Made by a program: the position numbers and the translations under genes
Notes under the pieces: model-generated
Told to the model about the DNA's origin: nothing
The model's input: the letters and a program-made list of their open reading frames with translations, nothing else
Databases searched by the model: none
Shown here: one piece after another, positions 1 to 9,562 of the stretch
How the letters are laid out: the number at the start of each line of letters is the position of its first letter
Position numbering within the stretch: the stretch's first letter is position 1
Source of the DNA: Hemerocallis citrina
Lineage: Eukaryota; Streptophyta; Magnoliopsida; Asparagales; Asphodelaceae
Direction of reading: 5' to 3'
DNA length: 64,000 nt
Assembly: GCA_017893485.1 (NCBI GenBank)
Contig: CM030358.1
Coordinates: 145,889,393 to 145,953,392, forward strand

Positions 1-958
1 TATATTTGTATAATTAGAATAACTGTCTCTATTTTCCTAATAAACAAGGTAGTATCTACTTTACCTATCTCAATACTAGTTTCTAAGAGAAAAGTTTTTA
101 ACCGATCATACCAAGAACGAGGTGCTTGTTTAAGACAATATAAAGCCTTTTTCAATTTAAAAATATGGTTTGGGAATTGTTCATGTTCGAAACCGGGTGA
201 TTGCTTAACATAAACATCTTCCTTAATAAATCCATTCAAGAAAGCACTTTTAACTTCAATTTGAAAAAGTGTAAAATTCATAAAACACGCAAAAGATAAT
301 AAGATCCTAATTGATTCTAGTCTAGCAACAAGAGCATGTGTTTCATCAAAATTGATTCCTTCTTCTTGATTATATCCTTGAGCAACTAATCTAGCCTTGT
401 TCCTAACGACTTATCCTAATTTATCTAACTTATTCTTAAATACCCATTTGGTACCAATTATAGTATGATTAGGAGGTCGTGGAACTAGATACCATACATC
501 ATTTCTTATAAGTTGGTTAAGTTCATTTCACATGACATTCATCAAAAATTCATTCTCACAAGCTTCTGATATATTCTTCGGTTCAAAATCCGACAAGAAA
601 GTCGTATGAGAAATCATGTTAACATGAGATCTTGTTTGAATACCACATGAAATGTCACCAATTATAAAGTCATGAGGATGATCTCTAACTTCAACAAACG
701 CTTTTGATAAAGTTTGAGTCATCACAACAGGATCAGTCGACTTAACAAGTCCATCAGCCGACTGATTCACATCAGTCGACTTGAGATCCTTATCAGTCAA
801 CCTGTCTAGGGTAGTTTGCTCTAGTAATTTAATAACGTTATTTAAAGGTGATTATTCAATTTCATCATCTTTAATAACAGTAGATGAAGGCCAGGATTCA
901 TCAAATGAAACATACATAGATTCTTCAATAGTCAAAGATGACTTATTGAAAATTCTAT
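1..958 (-). pseudogene. Copia-1 reverse transcriptase region (partial, broken)
   Basis: Minus-strand translation gives a copia RT N-terminal half. First comes the linker after integrase (an FNKSSLTIEESMYVSFDES stretch near 890-950), then an acidic/STD-rich linker, then the RT core with WVFKNKLD, KARLVAQGYNQEEGINFDET, SAFLNGFI and LKQAPRSWYDRL. The catalytic YVDD motif would fall beyond position 1. At least two in-frame stops are visible: TGA at 528-530 just upstream of the NELNQ motif, and TAA at 411-413 between LDKLG and VVRNK. In an intact element this makes cDNA from the element RNA in cytoplasmic particles. The reading frame resumes on the far side of element A at 10356. Confidence 0.88.
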
Positions 959-963
959 ATGCC

Positions 964-1757
964 TGATGCGGTTTGTTTCTGGGAGACGTGTGGATGCACC
1001 AGGTGTGAGTTCGGACTCGATTTGTATTGAAGGAGAATGCTGCTCGTCTGACGACCCTCGGTTGACCGGGCGGAACCTGCGACGGGCTCGGAATGAGGTG
1101 GATGTCTGGGCTCGGATTAGAGGGTTCGGATCCGAGGTCTTGTGTACCTGCAGACGGTCCTGAAACACCGGGGTTTATCCCGGTGGCGGACCCTCCGACG
1201 ATCTAGTCAGTCTCTGTAAGAGAGTAGCAATAACTAGGTGAATTTAAGTGGCAAAAGATTGGTTACCTGAAAAGGTGGGTGAGGGTCTAGTATTTATAGA
1301 GAATTCCAACCGGGTTTGGATCCGCTTGGGGGCCGGGTCTGAACTCGAAAGCCCATGGGCCTGACGTGGCAGAAGGCCCAGGGGGTTTAGGGCTGACGTG
1401 GCAGTACCAGGAGTGGTATAGGGCTGACGTGGCAAAGCCCTTTGGTGGTATTTGGAGCTGACATGGCGGATCATGGGGCTCCTGTGCTCCTGGGAGAATC
1501 TGGTGGCCTGGGTTGTGCCAGACCATCTTTATTCGACACCAGGATGGGCGGACGGCCCGGAGGACTGTCGTGGATCGGAGGCCGAGGGCCATCGATGTTC
1601 GTCGGATACGAGGAGACCAGTTCTGCGGGGGTGAACTTTGAGGTTCGGTGCCGACCCTGTCTGGCTCGAAGCCGAGCCAGATTGTTGTTTTTCCTATTTT
1701 TGAGTGAGAGCTGTACGGGGCCCTGGTTGGGCTCCAAGCCATTTTTACCCTACCACA
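964..1757 (-). repeat. Element A 3' LTR
   Basis: This copy begins TGATGCGG and ends CTACCACA on the plus strand, giving TG...CA ends. It matches 9563-10355 with about 12 substitutions and one indel, all substitutions being transitions. It includes the LTR TATA region (minus-strand TATAAAT near 1293-1300) and the leader hairpin at 1166-1185. Confidence 0.93.
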
Positions 1758-1760
1758 CAA

Positions 1761-1770
1761 GCCCCCCACT
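1761..1770 (-). other. Element A polypurine tract
   Basis: On the minus strand a purine run (AGTGGGGGGC) lies directly upstream of the 3' LTR start TGTGGTAGGG. The same position in B (14901-14910) and D (48389-48402) carries a related G-rich tract. It would prime plus-strand DNA synthesis. Confidence 0.75.
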
Positions 1771-1854
1771 CCTGCGGGGGTGCGGGAGCTAGCCGTGGAG
1801 GAGTGTTTATGGTTTGTTAGAAATGGGATAGCGAATTGCTGGGCCTTCATGAGG

Positions 1855-2710
1855 GGGTTGCCCTGATGTTGGAGTGAGCCTCGAGCCGGCGAGGGTTGAT
1901 TGCCTTGATGGTAGAGCGAGCCTCGAGCTGGCGAGGGATGGTTGCCCTGATGTTTAGAGCGAGCCTCGAGCTGGCGAGGGTTTAAGGGTCGGCAAGGGTG
2001 ATGGCGAGCCGTTGAAACTTCCTGAGAAGATTACCCTGGTGCTAGACCGGACCTCGAGCTTTCGAGGGATTATGGGTCAGCAAGGGTGATGGCGAGCCGT
2101 TGAGTCTTCCGGAGAAGACCACCCTGGTGCTAGACCGGTCCTCGAGCCGGCGAGGGTGATGGCGAGCCGTTGAGCCTTCCTGAGAAGACAACCCTGGTGC
2201 CAGACCTGACCTCGAGCTGGCGAGGGATTACGGGTCGGCAAGGGCGATGGCGAGCCGTGGAGCCTTCCTGAGAAGACTACCCTGGTGCTAGACCTGGCCT
2301 CGAGCTGGCAAGAGATTATGGGTCAACAAGGGTGATGGCGAGCCGTTGAGCCTTCCTGAGAAGACTACCCTGGTGCCAGACCTGACCTCGAGCTGGCGAG
2401 GGATTACGGGTCGGCAAGGGCGATGGCGAGCCGTGGAGCCTTCCTGAGAAGACTACCCTGGTGCTAGACCTGACCTCGAGCTAGCGAGGGATTACGGGTC
2501 AACAAGGGTGATGGCGAGCCGTTGGGCCTTCCTGAGAAGACCACCCTGGTGCCAGACCTGACCTCGAGCTTGGTGAGGGATTACGGGTCGGCAAGGGCGA
2601 TGGCGAGCCGTGGAGCCTTCCTGAGAAGACTACCCTGGTGCTAGACCTGACCTCGAGCTGGCGAGGGATTACGGGTCAACAAGGGTGATGGCGAACCGTT
2701 GTGCCTTAGA
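1855..2710. repeat. 88-bp tandem array of element A with alternating variants (176-bp higher-order unit)
   Basis: The phrase ACCCTGGTG recurs at 2279, 2367, 2455, 2543 and 2632, a period of 88-89 bp. Units alternate between two types: one reads GCCAGAC, GGTCGGCAAGGGCG and GCCGTGG, the other GCTAGAC, GGTCAACAAGGGTG and GCCGTTG. This gives about three 176-bp dimers from about 2190 to 2700. Upstream (1855-2190) shorter, less regular units share the core CCTCGAGCTGGCGAGGG. The array lies just inside the 3' LTR. Confidence 0.93.
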
Positions 2711-2879
2711 ATGTTTGAGTGGGGTAGCCCGCTGTTTTCACGGAGCATTGAAGGCGCTCCGGGATCTGTGCGACGTTCCAATTTCCCAGGGGCCTTAAAT
2801 GCGCCGCCTAATAAATGCAGGGCGCATGGGCTTCCGTCGTTTGGCTTTTCCCATGTCATAAAGGCCGGCCTATGGGGGA

Positions 2880-2889
2880 GGCTATAAGT
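2880..2889 (+). promoter_or_regulatory. Possible TATA box in element A interior
   Basis: GGCTATAAGTACCCC lies in a GC-rich context on the plus strand, in the same direction as the antisense gene. No convincing coding region starts just downstream, so it may be a duplicate or alternative start for a long leader. Confidence 0.3.
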
Positions 2890-2999
2890 ACCCCTCCCTC
2901 CGCAGCGGGTTTGATCACAGCAAGGGTGGTCCATTGGCCATCAGAGGTGTCTGCTCTGGCGGACGTCTGTCTCTTGCAAAATTTTACCCCCGGTCGTGT

Positions 3000-3280
3000 C
3001 GGAGAGGTGGTTACTCTGCCGCCTGGATCTTCTCTTGGATCTGATGGCTCTGATACGGTAGCCAGATCCAGGAGAGATCAGGGCGAGAGGGGTAACGACC
3101 GAAATCCGGACCGGTAGATAAGGAGCCTCGGATTGGTGGTGGCTCTGCCGTCTGGATCCTTTTTCGGGTCAGACGACCCTGACACGGTTGTTTGGCCCGA
3201 GAGAGATCCGGACGGGAGGGGCACCAACCGTATTCCGGACTTGGGGCTGAAGAGCCTCCGATAGAGGGGTCGTCTCCGAT
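3000..3280. repeat. 129-bp imperfect direct repeat, two copies
   Basis: The phrase CTCTGCCGYCTGGATC occurs at 3014 and 3143. It is followed in both copies by a GACGGTA/GACACGGTT block, then GAGAGATC and a GGACCGG/GGACTTGG block. The pair lies upstream of the antisense gene promoter. Open frames over it in several directions look like composition effects. Confidence 0.7.
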
Positions 3281-3640
3281 TGGAGGTTGGCCAATCTGTC
3301 TTCCGATAGGGCTCCAGGTGATGGTGGTTTCTGTCCCACCCTCGAACAGTTCGGGGTTTCGGCTGCCGAGGCTGTAAGCCCCGAGCTGCTCGCGGGTGAG
3401 AGGGGAACCGACCGAGCGCTGGAGCCCGGGGCGTCTGTTGAAGGACGGCGCCTTAAATCTTAAGTAAATTATTTTCCCCGCCGAATACTCCATCCGAACC
3501 AACCCCTGCGTCTGGCTGCCAGCCTGGCACCTGGTGACGTCAGCAGCGCACGTTTCGAGGACGTGGCGTGATTTTTCAGGTGGCAGTTGCACGTCAATCG
3601 GTGAACAGTAATTGCGGAAATCGAGGAGTCGTTTTTATCC

Positions 3641-3650
3641 TCTATAAGTA
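3641..3650 (+). promoter_or_regulatory. TATA box for the antisense gene of element A
   Basis: CTCTATAAGTATT lies about 160 bp upstream of the ATG at 3809. It is followed by a C/T-rich initiator-like tract (CCCCCCTCTCCCCCTC) typical of plant core promoters. Position and direction fit transcription of the plus-strand gene independently of the LTRs. Confidence 0.6.
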
Positions 3651-3808
3651 TTCCCCCCTCTCCCCCTCTCGCCCACTTCTTTCTCACTGCTTTCTTTCTC
3701 AAAAAATCTCCCAACCCTTCAGCGCTCGTCCCTGCAGTTTTCTGTACTAGGCTCGTCCTTCCGAAGCGACTCCAGGTAAGTTGGTAAGTCTGTTTAGTTT
3801 AGGCACAG

Positions 3809-6049
3809 ATGGATAGGGCTCAGTCTGGTTCGTCAGCGTCGACGTCTAGGGGGAAAGTGAAACCTGCCTCCAAATCGATGTCATGGGAGGAGCCCGTGCT
3901 TGAGGAGGAGTCAGTACACGCTGCGGAGCCTTCCGATTCAGTTTCGTGGGAGGAACCAGTAGGTGAGGGGGAGGTGGTACACAAGGTGAGGTCGTTACGC
4001 TCCCGACATCCCTTCGTGGTGGAGAGTAGCGAGTCGGAGGAAGCAAGTGATGGTTCGGACGGTGTCCATGTTCTGGAGTTGTCTTCCGAGGAGGAGGGAG
4101 GCGAGGGTGACTCAGTAAGGAGATCCACGGTTCAGGGTCCGGGTTCGAGTTCCATGCCGACTGGTCTGGGGCCATTATCTACCCCCTCGTCGGAGCGAGC
4201 CAAGAAGAGGAAGAGGGCTCCGAGGAAGGCAGGGTCGAGGACTGGTGGTTCGAGCCAGGCGCCTGTTCACCGCAATTTGATGACAGGTTCGCCCGTACAG
4301 TCGAAGCCTTTTCGTCAGTATCCCGACGACCTCTCTGACAAGGAGCTCCTCGGCGTGCAGCCTTCTTCGCCGAGTCGGAAGAGGGTGATGATGGACGTGA
4401 TCCCGACCGTCTTGGAGGGCGGGGACTTGGAGGTTTTGCAGCTGGCGTACCACATAGGGCCCGACTACGAATTGTTGTTGCCGAGCTCTACTCTGCGCCC
4501 CACCGATCCCCTTTCTGCTTGGTATTGCATCTTCCCAGTGGACGCCTTTATCTCCGGACTGAGGCTGCCAGTCCACCCGTTTGTTCGGAATGTGCTGAAC
4601 TGGGCCTCCTTGGCGCCGATGCAGTACGGGCCGAACTCTTAGAAGCAGATTATCTGCTTTGTACTGATGTGCGAGGAACAGAAGGTACCCCTGCGGCTGA
4701 ATGTGTTCCGAGCGATGTTGATGATCAGCTCGGCGGCTGAGGGTGTTTACTACATCTCGCCCCGGAGTAAGGAGAAGGTCGTTCACAGCCACCCGGACTC
4801 CATCAAGGATTGGAAGAAAAAATATCTGGTGATCCGGAGTGAAGGCCCTGGGACATTCCCACTCGGTGGAACCACTCCAAGCCGAGTTATCAACCGCCGA
4901 GGCCGAGGGATTTGACGGCCGAGGAGTGGGGGTTTGTCGAGCGCCTCCGTCTGTCACCTAGTATCGATTGGACGAAGGTGACGGAGGCCCACCTGGCGAG
5001 CGTTGGACTGACCCCAGCCGTTCTGTGTATGTAGTTGTTTCTTTTCTTTCGATCTTTTCGTACTTTCTTGCTCATTGCTCTTAATGGATTTTCTGCAGAC
5101 ATGGATGAAGCATCGATCAAGGCAAAGAGGCTCGCCCTGAAGAAGGAGAAGGCCGAGAAGAAGGGGGAGGCGACGAAGAGGCCGAGGGAGTCGTCCCTAG
5201 TCATCTCGGAGGCCCAGCTCGAGCCGAGGACCACGAGGATTCGCTCGGAGACGAGCAAGGGGGTGGCTACTTCGAGGGGCCGGGGCCGAGCGGGGGCCTC
5301 CGCTCTTGACAAGGGAAAAGGTCCCTTGGTCGAGGTCGAAGAAGAGGATCCGGTGGTGGAGATGCTGTGGCAACGGTGGGCACCGAACTGGTCAGTTCGG
5401 ATGGGGGACTGTCTGACCGAGGAGGCCCAGGCCGTTGAGGTAGTGGAGAAGTTGGCAACCCCTCGCGACCGTAAGGCGATGGAGAGCGAGCCTGTGGAGG
5501 TGGCATTTACGCGCCTGGCGCAGGCCACTTTGCTGGTAAGCTCGTCCCCTTTGTTTTTTCTGCGGAAGTCTTTTCCTTATCTGCGCTTGTCGGTCGCAGG
5601 CTTGTGTGCAGGGGGCTAACATAAAGAACCTCTACGAGGCGTCCCTGGCACAAGAGCGAGCTCGGGCGGATAAGAGCGAGCGGGAGATGAAGGAGATGCG
5701 GATCGAGCTCGAGGGCTCGCACAAGAGGGAGCAGCAGATGAAGCTCGAGCTCGAGGCCAAGGATGCGGAGTGGGGGAAGAAGGTGGCCTCCTTAAAGAAG
5801 AAGTTTGCCAAGGAGAGGGAGGAGTTGACGAATGCGGGTCAGATGATGGTGATCAAGGCCCAGGACGAATGTTATGCGAAGGCCCTCAGTCATGTGAGGC
5901 ACTTCTACCCGACCGTCGATCTGTCCAATTTTGAGTACGACATGGAGATCGAGGGGACACCGAAGACTCCTGGCGAAGAAGGGCCCGCTCTCGACCCGCC
6001 GGTCGACCCCCCTGTGAACCCGTCTGTCGACGCTGAGGTGGAAAAATAA
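3809..6049 (+). pseudogene. Three-exon antisense gene in element A: 'putative gypsy-type transposon' (Transposase_28-like) protein
   Basis: Exons 3809-5026, 5099-5535 and 5600-6049 are joined by two GT-AG introns of 72 and 64 bp (donors GTATGT and GTAAGC, acceptors TCTGCAG and GTCGCAG). Both introns keep the frame, for a model of about 701 codons. Order of parts: an acidic, Ser/Glu-rich N-terminus (residues 1-90); a basic stretch (about 130-150); a conserved core with LAYHIGPDYELLLPSS, VHPFVRNVLNWASLAPMQY and FRAMLMISSAAEGVYYI (210-330); a Lys/Glu-rich charged region; a long coiled coil (600-660); and a YPTVDLSNF tail near the C-terminus. I recognise the core from proteins annotated as putative gypsy-type transposon in plants; their function is unknown. 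Two lesions are seen: TAG at 4640-4642 where Trp would be expected, and a one-base deletion near 4852. Similar antisense genes are known in Tat-lineage retrotransposons. Confidence 0.75.
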
Positions 6050-6240
6050 GTTGTATAATTTTGTCTTTCTTTTTCCCTCTCTCGATTGTATTTGCCTCCC
6101 GCGGACTGGCCACCGTCCCCCTTTTTTGTAAGAAGCAACTAAATTTATAGAAAAAGATTTTTGACCGGCCAAGTGTTTTGACCTCGGATATTTCCGAACC
6201 TTTGTGCGTATGTGTGTTGAGTTGGCTGGTTCTCTTGTAG

Positions 6241-6780
6241 GTTGCGGCTTCCCTTCCCGAGGTGGACCCCCGTCGTTCCGACGTGGTGTGGCTCCGGAGC
6301 AAAGTTGAGGCTCTGGAGGCCGCGTTGGTTCGTTGCCAAAGGGGGGCTCGTGACACTGATGCGGCTTTTAACTATTATCGGAATAAGTCTGAAGCCTTAC
6401 GTGAGGAGGCGGGCCAGCTGAGGAGGGCGATGGTGGATCGGGAACTCGGCGGTGCAAGCTTTGGACAGGCCATGTCGAGTGCCTCGGTGCAGAGGCCCTC
6501 TTCTGAGAGGTTACTTCCCGATGTAATTGTGGAGAAGGAGATGGAGATACACCGTTACAAGACGATGCTGGGTGTCTCGACATCTTCCTCAGTGGGTCGG
6601 CAAGCAGAGGGGGTTCCCTCTGCGCTGCTGCTGTTGCAGCGTATGCGACCGGATGACGCCCAGAGCTCCGTGGCTGGGGTGTCGACCGTGGCTAAGCCTA
6701 AGGACCATCATAACGAGGAGAGGGCTCCTAGTCGCTCGGTCGGAGTAATCCCGCCCTTCGTCGGACCCGAGGGGCCCTAA
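6241..6780 (+). CDS. Second plus-strand reading frame of element A, coiled-coil protein or extra exon
   Basis: An open frame runs from 6241 to a TAA at 6778-6780. It has no early ATG (the first codons are GTT GCG GCT) and is preceded by an acceptor-like TTCTCTTGTAG at 6230-6240. The protein has a heptad-like helix (WLRSKVEALEAALVRC), an EALREEAGQLRRAM helix and a VEKEMEIHRYKTMLGV segment, then a low-complexity tail. It could be a fourth exon of the gene at 3809-6049: a weak donor at 6038 (GAG|GTGGAA) would join it in frame. Alternatively it is a separate gene with a short 5' exon near 6126 (GTAAGAAG donor). I recognise no domain. A poly(A) signal follows at 6867. Confidence 0.45.
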   Translation, partial: VAASLPEVDPRRSDVVWLRSKVEALEAALVRCQRGARDTDAAFNYYRNKSEALREEAGQLRRAMVDRELGGASFGQAMSSASVQRPSSERLLPDVIVEKEMEIHRYKTMLGVSTSSSVGRQAEGVPSALLLLQRMRPDDAQSSVAGVSTVAKPKDHHNEERAPSRSVGVIPPFVGPEGP

Positions 6781-6866
6781 GATGACGACTTCATCTTAGT
6801 TTGAGATGAGTGGAGTGGTCCTGTAATGGTCTTTGTTTGTTTTTTCAGAACAGATAAAAGGGTATG

Positions 6867-6872
6867 AATAAA
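6867..6872 (+). terminator. Poly(A) signal AATAAA for the plus-strand genes of element A
   Basis: AATAAA lies 87 bp after the stop at 6780, in AT-rich sequence with downstream T/G-rich runs. The minus-strand gag-pro gene ends at 7203, so the two transcription units converge here. Confidence 0.5.
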
Positions 6873-7202
6873 GAATTCTTTTCCTTTTTTGCTCCAGCCA
6901 GTAGTGTAGCGAATGATGGCGGAGGCGAGGTTCGGCTATGCCGATCCGCGAGGGATCGAAGTGGGGCCTTAGGAAGAGTTCCTGGTCTGGATTTGGGTTG
7001 AACCTACCAAGGCGTTGGGGACGATACCGGAGTGAGGACTCAGGTGTCGATCCCATTGTCCGGCGTTAGGTCGGATCTGCCGAGGCGTTTGGAGTTTGAC
7101 AAAAAGAGATTTCTTTCGTATAAGATAGGGAGGGCCGCTAAGACGGCCCTTTACACATGAGTGCTTACACAAAAATATATTTACATTTAGCCCGGCTAGA
7201 AC

Positions 7203-9482
7203 CTATGTTCGTCCCTCAAGGAGCTTCATTAGGTGCTTGGCGTCGACTGGGACCTCCTCCAGCTCGATGACAGGTTTGGGAGCAGGGTCGTCCCTCTCAG
7301 GTTCGAGTTCGACGGCATCGAGGGGGAACACACCTCCCCCGACGGTGGTCATATAGCACGATCGCGCTACTTCTTGGCTGCCTCGGACGATGCCGACTCC
7401 TTGCGGGGTGGGAAATTTAAGTTTCAGATGGTAAGCCGAAGGCACCGCTTGGAGGGAGCATAGTCCGGGTCGGCCGAGTATGGCGTTGTAAGCCGCCTTG
7501 ACGTTGACTACCATGAAGTCCATGGACTCGGTCCTCTTGACAGGAGCCGATCCTGCGGTAACGTCGAGGGTAACAATCCCTTCTATCACGACAGGGACAC
7601 CGGAGAACCCATGCAAGGTGTATCCGGCCGGCTTGAGTTTGCCTCTAGGTAACTTGAGATTCTCGAAGGCTTCGAGGAAAAGAATATTAACCGAGCTGCC
7701 GTTGTCGACGAGGATTCGGCGAACTTCACAATTAGCCATGTGGAGACTAATGACGAGGGCATCGCAGTGGGGTAGGCGAACGCCTTTGAGGTCCTCTCCT
7801 GAGAAGGAGACCGGCATCAGTTGTAGCTTGGGCGAGGGGTTGTCTTGGACAGCATTCACCTCTCGGATGAAGGCTTTTCGGGAAGTATTTGATTCTCCTC
7901 CCATTGGCCCTCCGTGGACACAGTGCAAGATGAATGGCGTATCTGTGGCTCCCTCGGACTCGGAATCCCGACCCTGGATGCGGTTCGGAGTAGGGTTCGG
8001 AGGCGAGAGCCTCCGGTTCTTAGCATCTCGCCGATCCCGTGGGCCTTCTCGGGTAAATTCTCGGAGGTACCCTCTGGAGATGAGTTCCTCAATTTCGTCT
8101 TTCAGGGCCCGGCATTGGTCGGTTTCGTGCCCGTGATCTCTGTGGAAGCGGCAGTAGAAGCGCTGATCTCGATTCTTGTTGTTATTAGAGCGGGGAGGTA
8201 GTCGGACAATGCCTTTGTCTTCGATTTCTAAGAGGATGGCGGATACGTTATGCGTCAAGGGAGTGTACCTCTCGAAGCGGGGGACCGGCGGGACCTTCTT
8301 CATGGCCCTCGCGCCCCTCGGAGCTTTCTTTGATGGTTCGACTTCTTCGACCTTCCGTTTTCCCTTCCCGGTGGCCTCCCTGGTATCTTCAGGGTTAAGG
8401 GCCTCTTCTGCCCTAATGTATTTCTCGACCCTGTTGAGGAGGTCGGGAAAGTCGACGGGGGGTTTCTTCGCCAGAGAAGCCTTCAGCTGTTCATGACGGA
8501 CGTTGTGCCGAAATGCCGCGGAGGCGACGCCAGGATCAAGGAAGGAGACCGACCTTGCCTCTGCGGTAAACCTCCGGACGAACACTCTGAGTGACTCCCC
8601 CTCTATCTGTCTGAGCCCAAGTAAAGAGGCGCTGGTCCGTTCGGCCTTCCGGCTGGTGACAAAGTGGGCAAGAAAATTGCCCTCTAGTTGGTCGAAGGAG
8701 TAAATGGAGCCGGGGGTGAGCTTCGAGAACCATTCACGAGCCGGACCCCGAAGGGTGGCAGGGAAGGCTCGGCACAGCAGGGGATCCGAGGCGCTGTGAA
8801 TCATCATGAGGGTTTTGAAACTCTCCATGTTATCAGCAGGATCTCCCTCGCCGTCGTAGGTCTCGAATTAAGGTGGTCGGAAATTCCTGGGTATTTCCGC
8901 TTGGAGGATGGGGGCGGAGAAGGGAGGACGGACAGGTCTGTACCCCTAAGCCGCTCGTTGGCCGCCGTCTCCTATGTGGTCGAGGCGATCCTCCATTTCT
9001 CGGAGGCGCCTTAGGAGTATGTCATCGTCCTCTGGCTGGATTGTTGACGGGCGGGACACGCTAGCCTCGGTGTCCGACCCGGTTTGGGAATGGAGGGTTT
9101 CCTCCCTGGGGGCCCGTCGGAGAGCCCCAAGAATTTCTCTTCGGAAGTCCTGGAACTCCTTGTGAGTGACGGGGGCTCCCTCGACCCTGTTTGGTCGGTC
9201 CGAAGGTTGCCTTCCGATGCGGCTGAGCACTGGCCTCCGTCCCTCGGGCGGCGGTCTTGGATGGTTCGGGGCCGGGTTGGAAGCGGCCCTTCCCCTGCTG
9301 CGGGTAATCTGCCGGTTGACGATTATCCCCCGTAGGTCGGGCTAGACTTGACGGGTGACGCTCCTTTGGGACTCCTGATGGGGAGCCCTGTGCTTTGAAA
9401 TGCGTGGCCCGGCGTTAGCAGTTGGTGGGGGCGAGTCCCGTCGGTTGACGGAGGAAGCAGCCCCCTTGTCCTTGGAGGCCAT
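7203..9482 (-). pseudogene. Element A gag-protease polyprotein (Tat-like), frameshifted near its N-terminus
   Basis: The start codon chosen is the ATG at 9482-9480 (MASKDKGAAS), about 60 bp after the primer site. The N-terminal part is split over frames (9482-9342, 9230-8946). The main open frame (541 aa from 8828) holds the retrotransposon gag core (FPATLRGPAREWFSKL, FDQLEGNFLAHF), a Lys/Glu-rich linker, a CCHC-like zinc knuckle ([14 protein letters not shown], about 8120-8165) and an aspartic protease with the active-site motif LVDNGSS (7692-7715) and ILGRPGL. The frame stops right after the protease, where full Tat elements continue into RT. Gag would build the particle and the protease would cleave it. 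The 541-aa frame is intact; the N-terminal shifts make the whole gene non-functional as read. Confidence 0.85.
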
Positions 9483-9540
9483 GAGAGTTTGGCTGTCGAG
9501 GTCCCTTGATGGTCGGGCTCGGGTCGGCTTCTGAAGCAGT

Positions 9541-9561
9541 GTTCCCACAGACGGTGCCAAC
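9541..9561 (-). other. Element A primer-binding site
   Basis: On the minus strand TTGGCACCGTCTGTGGGAAC follows the 5' LTR directly. The same site is found next to the 5' LTRs of B (20401-20419), C (23279-23299) and D (58760-58780) with a few substitutions. I have not identified the tRNA. Confidence 0.7.
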
Positions 9562-9562
9562 C

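Noticed and set aside
3011..3592. 193-codon minus-strand frame in element A
   Set aside because: It lies over the leader and promoter of the plus-strand gene and over a direct repeat; no recognisable domain.
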